DNA of 46,496 nt. Origin: Deltaproteobacteria bacterium ADurb.Bin151. GTDB taxonomy: Bacteria > Desulfobacterota > Syntrophia > Syntrophales > Smithellaceae. Shown here in pieces: positions 7,967 through 14,723 of the stretch. The DNA is taken from positions 1-46,496 of the forward strand of contig MWDG01000015.1 of assembly GCA_002070455.1 (NCBI GenBank), written 5' to 3'. The notes below the pieces were generated by a model, which ran no database searches, was not told the origin of the DNA, and worked only from the letters and a program-made list of their open reading frames with translations. The translations under genes and the position numbers were made by a program. Position 1 is the first letter of the stretch. Every line of letters starts with the position of its first letter.

Positions 7967-8830
7967 TTATGGATTGCCGATGAATTCGGCAATCAAAGCG
8001 TTCACCGGATCCGCCTCTTCATGCTGGATCCAGTGTGAGGCGTCAGGAAACGTAACGAGCCTGCCATGCTTGCAGAAAGCCATGCTCTCGTAGGCCATTT
8101 CGGAAAGCAACGCGACATCTTTCATGCCCCAGATCAAAATCATAGGCATAGTCACGTCAAAATTTTTCGGCGGCTCCTGCTGCGTTTGAATCATCGCACG
8201 ATACCAGTTCACCATCGCCGAGAAAGCTCCCGGTTGCATGAAGGCTTTCCTGTACTCCTCAAGTTCTTCCGGTTGAAACGCCCCCGGCCGGCTTGTTGCA
8301 GCCAGAAGGTTTACGGGCCATGCGTAACTGTTGGCCGACGCAAATTTCTCAACCGCCCCCGGCAATTGAAAATAAAAGATATACCAGCTTTTCTGCATCT
8401 GCCTGGGATTGGTAAACAGGGTTTTGGCCATTACTTTCGGGTGAGGTACGTTCATGATAACCAGCTTTGCTATTCGCTCAGGATATTTCAGCGCAACCCA
8501 CCAGGACACGGAAGCTCCCCAGTCATGCCCGACCAGAAAAATCTGTTCGCGCTGGTAGGCATCGATCAGGCCGACAATATCTTTGGCCAGTTCATCAATT
8601 TTATAGGCGGTAATCTCCTGTGGTTTGTCGCTAAGGTTATATCCCCGCTGGTCTGGGGCAACAACCAGATAACCTTTTTTAGCGAAATACGAAAGCTGCT
8701 TTCGCCAGGCATACCAGAACTCGGGAAAACCATGAAGGAAAAGAAGCATCGGACCATCGGCAGGCCCGGCTTCCATCACATGAAGATTTATCCCGTTGGT
8801 TTCAATAAAGCGTTCGCGTAAATCCATCAT
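7967..8830 (-). CDS. Alpha/beta hydrolase, epoxide hydrolase/haloalkane-acid dehalogenase-like
   Basis: A ~287-residue alpha/beta-fold hydrolase. The oxyanion motif HGFPEFWYAWR and the nucleophile elbow GHDWGAS with Asp (D103) rather than Ser are typical of epoxide hydrolases and dehalogenases, which form an alkyl-enzyme ester. H266 in DASHWIQHEEAD is the general base and a lid region follows residue ~130. In an anaerobe an epoxide is an unlikely substrate, so the true reaction is open. Two ATG codons are adjacent; GAGGGGA is better spaced for the second (8827). It lies between the dienoyl-CoA reductase-like gene and the acyl-CoA dehydrogenase in the same orientation. Confidence 0.88.
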   Translation of the reverse strand: MMDLRERFIETNGINLHVMEAGPADGPMLLFLHGFPEFWYAWRKQLSYFAKKGYLVVAPDQRGYNLSDKPQEITAYKIDELAKDIVGLIDAYQREQIFLVGHDWGASVSWWVALKYPERIAKLVIMNVPHPKVMAKTLFTNPRQMQKSWYIFYFQLPGAVEKFASANSYAWPVNLLAATSRPGAFQPEELEEYRKAFMQPGAFSAMVNWYRAMIQTQQEPPKNFDVTMPMILIWGMKDVALLSEMAYESMAFCKHGRLVTFPDASHWIQHEEADPVNALIAEFIGNP

Positions 8831-8848
8831 ATTCCCCTCAGACAGGTT

Positions 8849-8962
8849 GATAGGCTGTAGCCTGTCAGGCTATTCTTTTCATTTATCGGGCATTTCACAT
8901 CCACCCACTTGAACCTTGATCCTTAAGCCTTTACCTTGAACCTTGAGCCTTTATCCTTGGGC
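8849..8962. repeat. Degenerate heptamer repeats in an intergenic spacer
   Basis: The spacer holds two kinds of imperfect heptamer run: CCTGTAG-like units around 8851-8872 and ACCTTGA/GCCTTTA-like units around 8910-8962. The same two kinds recur in complementary or direct form at 14399-14436, 14686-14717 and (first kind) 5632-5660. These look like local slippage products of short sequences and are confined to spacers. Confidence 0.5.
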
Positions 8963-8966
8963 CTTT

Positions 8967-10925
8967 CTAAATGTCCCAGGCTGCTTTGGCCCCATCCGTC
9001 GTCGCCTCAATAATCCGGCGCGGCGCGGCAGCATCACCGACAATGAAATGGCGGATGCCTTTTTTAACCAGCATGTCTTTCAGCGTATTGCGCGGCGTCA
9101 CCCCGACGGCAATGACAACCTGGTTTACAGGCTCCAGTTTGCGGTCTTCGCCTTTTTTGGTGACAACAACCGATCCTTCCTCAATCTTTTTAACAGTTGT
9201 TCCGAACATCAGCCTGACTCCTGCCAGCCGAAGACGCTTGTGCAGCATGTATCCGTGAGCGGCCAAAGGCAGAACGGGGGAAGATGGCAGCATCTCAACC
9301 AGCGTAATATCCTTGATGCCTTTTTCGCGCAGAAAGTCAGCCGTTTCCATTCCTACTAAGCCCCCGCCGATCACGACGACGTGATCGACCGGTTTTACTG
9401 TACCGTCCAGAATCTGCCAGGCATCGCAAACGGTGGACGAGTTGGTGCCTTCGGCCGGACAGGTGGATTTTCCGGCCCCAATGGCCAGAACGACGGCATC
9501 AGGTTTACCGTCCTCAATCATCGCCTCTGTAACCTCTGTATTCGTTTTAATCGTCACGCCTTTTTTTATGCACTTTGCCGTAAGGGTTTTAATATACCTT
9601 TCGTATACTTCTTTGTGAGGGGCTTTTGCGGCGTAAAGGACATTTCCACCGGTTTCTTTTTCCTTCTCGAAAAGGACAACCTGGTGCCCCAGTCTAGCGG
9701 CCTCGTAAGCGGCCGTGAGACCGCCCGGTCCACCACCTATAATCCAGACCCTGCGGCTGACGGCAGCCGGCCCTTCGGGGTAAAGGAGTTCCTGTCCGGT
9801 TTGAGGGTTGATTGCACAACGGATCGGAAGCTGCTCCAGCGACAGGCGTTCAATGCATCCCTGGTTGCAGGCAAGGCATTCGAGGGTATCTTCGGGATGG
9901 CCTTCCCGGACATTTTTCAAAAAATCGGGGTCGGCAAGATGCTGGCGCGCCACGGCGATCATATCCGCATCGCCACGTGCAATGACTTCATCCATTACAT
10001 AAGGATCAACATACCGTCCGACGGAAATGACGGGAATATCCGTCACATCCTTGATTTTGCGGGCCAGATACGCCTTGAAGCCCGGAGCGTATTCAACCGG
10101 CGCGCTGGGATTCGGAGTATCAATGTTCACTTCGGGACTGCCGTGCGTGCCGAAAGACACATTGATGATATCTGCGCCTGCTCCAACCAGATCGGGGATG
10201 ATGGTCTGGATGTCGGAAATCGTGTAACCGTTTTTGATGCACTCTTCTCCGGATATGCGGATGGATATGGGAAAATCATCACCAACCTGGCGGCGTGCTT
10301 CCCGAAGACATTCGACCATAAAACGGGCCCGCCCGCGGAAGTCGCCTCCATATTGATCCGTGCGATGGTTACAGTTGGCGGAAAGAAACTGCATGAGCAG
10401 GTAACCATGCGCTCCGTGAAGCTCGATGGCGTCGAACCCTGCTTCCCTTGCCCGCCGTGCGCCTGAACCGAAAGCGGCAATGGTTTCCTGAATATCGTCC
10501 AGCGTCATTTCGCGCGGAGCGCCCAGAAAACCGAAAATGTAACTGGGGATGGCCGACGGCCCGACAGCTTTGTTCTTCTTTTGCAGCAGATAATTTTCCC
10601 GTCCGGTATGATGCAGCTGCAGAGCGATTTTACTTCCCTGAGAATGGACCACATCGGCAAGTTTGCTCAATCCGGGAATAAACTTGTCATCCCAGACGGC
10701 GATGCATCGGGGTGCAGCTGAACCCAGGGGATGCACTTCCGTAATTTCCGTTATGATCAGACCTGCACCGCTTTGTGCGCGACGCTTCATATAGGCCAGA
10801 TTTGCCTCGCTGACGGTACTATCCGGATTGCCCAGGGCCGTTCCCATGGCCGGCATGACCAGGCGGTTGGACAGTTCAAGGGAACGGATTTTAATGGGTG
10901 ATAATAAGTGCTGAAGGGTTTTCAT
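8967..10925 (-). CDS. NADH:flavin oxidoreductase, 2,4-dienoyl-CoA reductase (FadH)-like
   Basis: A 652-residue multidomain flavoenzyme. Residues ~1-335 form an Old-Yellow-Enzyme TIM barrel that binds FMN (HGAHGYLLMQFLS, NHRTDQYGG). A [4Fe-4S] site follows with spacing C-x2-C-x3-C-x11-C (CLACNQGC to RCAINP), then an NAD(P)/FAD module with GGGPGG and GGGLVGMETA. This layout equals E. coli FadH, which reduces 2,4-dienoyl-CoA, and related enoate or trimethylamine enzymes. Within a cluster of acyl-CoA genes a role in reducing unsaturated acyl-CoA is most likely, but the substrate is inferred from context. ATG 10925 has AAAGGAG seven bases upstream, better than a TTG six bases earlier. Confidence 0.9.
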   Translation of the reverse strand: MKTLQHLLSPIKIRSLELSNRLVMPAMGTALGNPDSTVSEANLAYMKRRAQSGAGLIITEITEVHPLGSAAPRCIAVWDDKFIPGLSKLADVVHSQGSKIALQLHHTGRENYLLQKKNKAVGPSAIPSYIFGFLGAPREMTLDDIQETIAAFGSGARRAREAGFDAIELHGAHGYLLMQFLSANCNHRTDQYGGDFRGRARFMVECLREARRQVGDDFPISIRISGEECIKNGYTISDIQTIIPDLVGAGADIINVSFGTHGSPEVNIDTPNPSAPVEYAPGFKAYLARKIKDVTDIPVISVGRYVDPYVMDEVIARGDADMIAVARQHLADPDFLKNVREGHPEDTLECLACNQGCIERLSLEQLPIRCAINPQTGQELLYPEGPAAVSRRVWIIGGGPGGLTAAYEAARLGHQVVLFEKEKETGGNVLYAAKAPHKEVYERYIKTLTAKCIKKGVTIKTNTEVTEAMIEDGKPDAVVLAIGAGKSTCPAEGTNSSTVCDAWQILDGTVKPVDHVVVIGGGLVGMETADFLREKGIKDITLVEMLPSSPVLPLAAHGYMLHKRLRLAGVRLMFGTTVKKIEEGSVVVTKKGEDRKLEPVNQVVIAVGVTPRNTLKDMLVKKGIRHFIVGDAAAPRRIIEATTDGAKAAWDI

Positions 10926-10973
10926 CGGCAATCTCCTTTAACAAAAGAGTTGGTTCGATTAAGGCATCGGGCC

Positions 10974-11005
10974 TTTGCCGCCGTCCATTAACGGACAGCG
11001 GCAAA
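10974..11005 (-). other. Intercistronic hairpin between SDR and flavoenzyme genes
   Basis: TTTGCCGC-GTCC pairs with GGAC-GCGGCAAA (10974-10986 with 10993-11005), 12 paired bases with one internal mismatch. In the minus-strand transcript the T-run precedes the hairpin, so it is not a standard terminator. It could stabilise or define ends of the mRNA. Confidence 0.5.
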
Positions 11006-11044
11006 AAAAATCTGCAAACAGACGTAAAACGTTCATCCACCGGA

Positions 11045-11839
11045 TTAATGCAATCCCAGCAGAAATGCTCCGTCAATGACAATTTCCGCGCCTGTCGTAT
11101 AACTCGAGGCGTCGGACGCCAGGTAAATCGCCGCTCCGGCAATTTCATCCGGCTCTCCGATCCGGCAGGTCGGCAGATGCTGGCACATTTCTTCTTTTTG
11201 TTTTTTTGCCTCTTCCGGAGGCAAATGCGCCCAATGAGAATTCATCATCTTGGTGCTGATAGGCCCCGGACAAATGGTATTGACCTGGATGTTGTCCCTT
11301 GCCAGTTCCATGGCAAATGTGCGCGTAATATGACGAACACCTGCTTTGGAGATGGAATACACACTGACAAAAGGCTCCGGATTGAAACCGTCAATGGATG
11401 CGATGTTGATAATTTTTCCGCCGCCCTGTTTCTTCATGACTCTCGCCACCGCCTGGCTCATGAAATAGACACCTTTCAGATTGAGATTCATAATAGTGTC
11501 CCAGAGACGCTCATCGGTTTCGAGCACCGAAGCCATGGCGGGACTGGCGCCTGCATTGTTGACCAGAATATCAATCCGGCCGAATTTCTCGAGTACCGTA
11601 TCCACCACTCTCTGGATTTCTTCAAACTTACCCAGGTGTGCGGGCACAACCAGAACATCACAGCCGATACCGGTCATCTCACAGGCCGTTGCTTCCAGAT
11701 CCTGAGCCTTGCGGCTCGTGATAGCGACTTTAGCTCCGGCTTTCGCAAAACCGTAGGCGATTGCCTGGCCAATGCCCCGGCTGCCGCCGGTGACAATTGC
11801 CACTTTACCTTTTAAAGAAAATTGAGAAAGATCAAACAT
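11045..11839 (-). CDS. Short-chain dehydrogenase/reductase (3-oxoacyl reductase/3-hydroxyacyl-CoA dehydrogenase type)
   Basis: A classical 264-residue SDR. The cofactor motif TGGSRGIG spans residues 17-24, NNAG 94-97, and the catalytic residues are S148, Y161 and K165 (YSISK). PGPI at ~193 and the C-terminal SYTTGAEIVIDGAFLL are typical of FabG-like enzymes. In this cluster it would oxidise or reduce a hydroxyacyl/ketoacyl-CoA. The AGGAG site seven bases before ATG fixes the start. The preceding gene is 121 bp upstream, with a strong hairpin in between. NAD versus NADP preference is not clear. Confidence 0.92.
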   Translation of the reverse strand: MFDLSQFSLKGKVAIVTGGSRGIGQAIAYGFAKAGAKVAITSRKAQDLEATACEMTGIGCDVLVVPAHLGKFEEIQRVVDTVLEKFGRIDILVNNAGASPAMASVLETDERLWDTIMNLNLKGVYFMSQAVARVMKKQGGGKIINIASIDGFNPEPFVSVYSISKAGVRHITRTFAMELARDNIQVNTICPGPISTKMMNSHWAHLPPEEAKKQKEEMCQHLPTCRIGEPDEIAGAAIYLASDASSYTTGAEIVIDGAFLLGLH

Positions 11840-11912
11840 AGCAGGGCTCCTTTATCTTTAGTTGTTCAAAAATAATTTTAAAAGGGATTTGCTAACCTCT
11901 TAGGAAAGCAAT

Positions 11913-11949
11913 CCCGGATGCCAGCCGTTTTACCTGCCTGGCATCCGGG
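11913..11949 (-). other. Strong intercistronic hairpin after the dehydratase-like gene
   Basis: CCCGGATGCCAG (11913-11924) pairs perfectly with CTGGCATCCGGG (11938-11949) across a 13-base loop. On the minus strand it begins 12 bases after the stop of the dehydratase-like gene. No clear T-run follows, so partial termination or 3'-end protection of the upstream message is more likely than full termination. Confidence 0.55.
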
Positions 11950-11960
11950 ACAGGGGACAT

Positions 11961-13463
11961 TTATTTTTTAGGGGGCTTGGGAGCCAGTGCTTCACGGTCC
12001 CCGCCGCTCATTCCGGCAATGAATCTCACCAGTTTCTTGCGGGATTCAATGTCGTACTGGGTTGTAATGGCAATCTGTTCCATGATGGGAGAACCGCCGC
12101 CATGGTAGTTGCCTATGTTCATGATGCCGCCCGAGGCTGAGCACAGATAGTCACCCAGGTATCGCCAGAACTGTGCCTGGTCTTCTGCACTTATCTTCGG
12201 ATTGCGCTTGGTGTATTTCAAAAGCGGCTCACCCGTTACCGGATTGGCAAAGTCCTTCTCATGGGGGAAGGTCGCCGTGACACCACCGGAAATATCACAC
12301 AGAATTTCCGCTTCACGATAAACCGCTTCACCGGAGAGACAGCGACCGACGTTGCAATAAATGGAATGCGGAATGTAAGATCCGGGGCCGAAAGGAACAA
12401 ATCCCATTCCGGGAATGTAAACCTCCGGTTTACCAAGATCGGAGGCCGTGTAGCCTGCGGCGTAACCCAATTCGATGGTCATGATAATTTCGGCCAGTTT
12501 TTCACGCACATGTTCCGTCTTGTAGATATTGTTGACCTCGGCAGCCAGCGCCGCTTGTCCCAGAATCACATCGCCAATAGCCGGTTTGCAACCGGAATAG
12601 GAATGACGATGAAACAGGGCGAAAAGAAGCGCCAGAATTCCGCCGTGCATATGTTCGCCGGCCAAAAAGACTCTTTCCCATGGGATGAAACAGTTATCAA
12701 AAATCAGATAGGAGTCTGTGTATCCCGGCATAAAACCACGTTTGTAATGCTCTCTGGTGCGAAAATTGTGAATCGTGACCACCTGTGTCATTCCGTCCCA
12801 GTCACCCGGCACCGCAAAGGCCACAGCATAGTCGGAATCATCTGCCCGCAGGGCACGGGTCGGCAAAACAATGATTTCATCGGATACCGAGGCTTCAGAA
12901 ATGTGCAGTTTGCAGCCTTCAACAACAATTCCGTCCTTCAACCTTTCCTTGATCCGCACATAGGCGCCAGGATTGGGTTGCTCGGCGGGACGCAGCATCC
13001 GGTCTCCTTTTGTATCCGTCTGCGCACAGGCAGCAACCAGATCTTCTCTCTGGAACCGGGTAAGCCATTTTTTGAAGTTTTCATGATAATTGGTTTCGCC
13101 GGGTTTCACCTTGTCCGCTTCGTATGATACGTTGTAAACGGCATTTGTGCCGTCGATGCCCATACAGCGCTGAATGCAGCCGCCGACTTTCTGGCAGAGC
13201 ATACGTGTCATATCCTGCTTGCGGTGCAAATCGGTTGTGTTCTGATGAATGTGGGTAAAGCGGTTGATCTTCTCTCCCGTCAGATGAGACGTGGCTGTCA
13301 TCAGATCTTCAAACTCCGGCTTGGCTGCTTCATCATACGTTGTGCCTATCGTATTGATACAATCCATCTGAAGTTCATCTGTACGGTCTATCAATTGGCC
13401 GTCATAATAAATATTTCGTTTCATTTTGGCCAATCCATTGATAAAATCCTGTTTTGTTCTCAT
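11961..13463 (-). CDS. 4-hydroxybutyryl-CoA dehydratase/vinylacetyl-CoA isomerase-type flavoprotein
   Basis: A 500-residue member of the 4-hydroxyphenylacetate 3-hydroxylase/4-hydroxybutyryl-CoA dehydratase superfamily. The clostridial dehydratase holds FAD and a [4Fe-4S] cluster through C99, C103, H292 and C299. Here the equivalent set is intact with the same spacing: C96-x3-C100 (CIQRC) and H285-x6-C292 (HRHSYSGC). That separates it from the cluster-free monooxygenases and supports oxygen-independent radical dehydration or double-bond isomerisation of an acyl-CoA. The enzyme is directly coupled to the TetR gene (ATGA overlap), so the regulator probably senses its substrate or a related CoA ester. 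ATG 13463 has an AAAGGAG site eight bases upstream. The acyl chain acted on is unknown. Confidence 0.88.
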   Translation of the reverse strand: MRTKQDFINGLAKMKRNIYYDGQLIDRTDELQMDCINTIGTTYDEAAKPEFEDLMTATSHLTGEKINRFTHIHQNTTDLHRKQDMTRMLCQKVGGCIQRCMGIDGTNAVYNVSYEADKVKPGETNYHENFKKWLTRFQREDLVAACAQTDTKGDRMLRPAEQPNPGAYVRIKERLKDGIVVEGCKLHISEASVSDEIIVLPTRALRADDSDYAVAFAVPGDWDGMTQVVTIHNFRTREHYKRGFMPGYTDSYLIFDNCFIPWERVFLAGEHMHGGILALLFALFHRHSYSGCKPAIGDVILGQAALAAEVNNIYKTEHVREKLAEIIMTIELGYAAGYTASDLGKPEVYIPGMGFVPFGPGSYIPHSIYCNVGRCLSGEAVYREAEILCDISGGVTATFPHEKDFANPVTGEPLLKYTKRNPKISAEDQAQFWRYLGDYLCSASGGIMNIGNYHGGGSPIMEQIAITTQYDIESRKKLVRFIAGMSGGDREALAPKPPKK

Positions 13464-14230
13464 GAGTGGTGCTCCTTTCTTTTATACGTTTTATCCATTT
13501 TATGTTTGGTTCTCCGGGGAGCGCTTGCACCGCTTCCCGGTAATTTCGCCGTCTGTTCGTTTTGCAGAAGATGCCCAAGTGCACGGGCATCTTCCAGATT
13601 CAAATGCAGGGTGAGACCCTGTTGTTCTTTTTTCGCCCGTATACCGTTGAGGACAATTTCCAGAAACGGATCAAGCATGTCCATGATGCTTTTTTCACGC
13701 CTGGGCATCCCCTGCATGTGCCAGTGAATGAATAGATGTTCAATGGTGCCCATCAGCATGGAACGAATCAGGTAAGCGTCTGCATCGGAGCGGAAGGTTC
13801 CGTCGGCGATGCCTTCGCGAATGATCTCCAGCAGACTGTGGGCTGAACGGCGAATGGCCTCATGGGCGGCTGTCTGACGAAAGCGCTTGTTGGACATGAG
13901 CTGAAGCAGAACCAGCGCGGAATAGTGCGGATTATTCTGATAGAGCTGAACGTAGCTGAAAAGGATGGCCCGCATCCTTCCTTCGACATCCTTGATGAAC
14001 GGCAATACTGCCTGGGATTCTTTGGCCGTGTCATTGGAAATTTTTTCAGGGATGGCGAACAGGAGATCTTCCTTTGTGCCAAAGTATTCATAGATGGTGG
14101 CCTCGGAAACCCCGGCTTCTTTGCTGATTTCAGAAATCGTCGCCTCCTGAAAACTCTTTTCGGCAAATATGCGCAAAGCCGCATCCATAATCCGGTCTTT
14201 TCGGCTTTTCGTTCTGGAATGGCTGGCCAT
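13460..14230 (-). CDS. TetR/AcrR-family transcriptional regulator
   Basis: A 256-residue one-component repressor. The N-terminal helix-turn-helix (about residues 31-52, TISEISKEAGVSEATIYEYF) and the following GTKEDLL are the TetR hallmark. The C-terminal ligand domain is of the FadR-like kind often tied to fatty acid degradation, followed by a basic tail (RRTKHKMDKTYKRKEHH). It is the first gene of the unit and its stop overlaps the start of the dehydratase-like gene by 4 bases. A pair of inverted repeats in its promoter region indicates autoregulation, with the whole operon as target. The ligand is inferred to be an acyl-CoA. Confidence 0.9.
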   Translation of the reverse strand: MASHSRTKSRKDRIMDAALRIFAEKSFQEATISEISKEAGVSEATIYEYFGTKEDLLFAIPEKISNDTAKESQAVLPFIKDVEGRMRAILFSYVQLYQNNPHYSALVLLQLMSNKRFRQTAAHEAIRRSAHSLLEIIREGIADGTFRSDADAYLIRSMLMGTIEHLFIHWHMQGMPRREKSIMDMLDPFLEIVLNGIRAKKEQQGLTLHLNLEDARALGHLLQNEQTAKLPGSGASAPRRTKHKMDKTYKRKEHHS

Positions 14231-14256
14231 AACAAATCCTTTTTCAAGTTTGGTTT

Positions 14257-14315
14257 AACCTATAGCATCATAGTCGTACTGTCAAGTATTATTTTATTTC
14301 ATAGTGAAACTATGA
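14257..14315 (-). promoter_or_regulatory. Promoter with two TetR-type operators
   Basis: Minus-strand -35 TTGACA (14285-14280) lies upstream of a TATAGG/TAGGTT -10 region (14265-14257) with a TG extension. A perfect inverted repeat CATAGT-GAA-ACTATG (14300-14314, extended by T/A on the flanks) lies just upstream of the -35, and a second imperfect site, CATAGTCGTACTG (14269-14281), lies between -35 and -10. Both share ATCATAGT or its complement. This is the arrangement expected for repression of the TetR gene and operon. Confidence 0.6.
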
Positions 14316-14398
14316 TTTTTTAATGATATTTATAGCCGTTGGTCGACAAATAAGCCTATATATCTGTTTTTACTCAGGGATAGACGCGGAAGAGAGGC

Positions 14399-14436
14399 AA
14401 AAGGATCAAGGATCAAGGACCAAGGTTCAAGGAATA
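14399..14436. repeat. AAGGATC/AAGGTTC heptamer run
   Basis: Five consecutive imperfect seven-base units (AAGGATC, AAGGATC, AAGGACC, AAGGTTC, AAGGAAT). They are the complement of the ACCTTGA-like units at 8910-8962. It is in the spacer upstream of the TetR promoter. Confidence 0.55.
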
Positions 14437-14452
14437 AAATAATGAATTATTC

Positions 14453-14686
14453 ATGCGACAAATGATGGACAACTCGCAAAAATTACTTATGCGTATGCTG
14501 AACGAACCAGCGCTATATCCGCTTACACATCGCAGGACTGCTCATCCGGCCAAGCTTTTTGCAGGCTTTGCCACAAACACAAAAGGCCTTACCATCTCAA
14601 CAGATGGCAAGGCCTTTTCTTCAGCACAGAAAAAATTTTTAGAAATTTATAAAAAAGGATTATCTGCGAAGCAGCTCTCCAAATAA
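14453..14686 (+). CDS. Doubtful small ORF (77 residues)
   Basis: The only plus-strand reading frame in the 14231-14723 spacer. The end (SAQKKFLEIYKKGLSAKQLSK) looks protein-like, but I recognise no family, no ribosome binding site precedes the ATG, and a 17-bp hairpin that functions better as a terminator occupies the middle of it. It may be a gene remnant or chance. Confidence 0.15.
   Translation: MRQMMDNSQKLLMRMLNEPALYPLTHRRTAHPAKLFAGFATNTKGLTISTDGKAFSSAQKKFLEIYKKGLSAKQLSK
14581..14618 (-). terminator. Terminator of the crotonase operon
   Basis: A 17-bp arm (14581-14597) pairs with 14602-14618 around a four-base loop, with only one mismatch, and both ends carry AAAA/TTTT so it could work in both directions. 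On the minus strand it lies ~105 bases after the crotonase stop codon. Confidence 0.6.
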
Positions 14687-14717
14687 CTATCAGCCTATAG
14701 CCTACAGCCTTTAAGCC
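14686..14717. repeat. CCTATAG-type heptamer run
   Basis: Imperfect units CTATCAG, CCTATAG, CCTACAG and CCTTTAAG follow one another directly downstream of the crotonase gene. Similar units occur near 5632-5660 (complement) and 8851-8872. Confidence 0.5.
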
Positions 14718-14723
14718 TCTTTT

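Noticed and set aside
9381..10466. Long plus-strand ORF opposite the FadH-like gene
   Set aside because: Shadow of a GC-rich coding strand; no family resemblance and no binding site.
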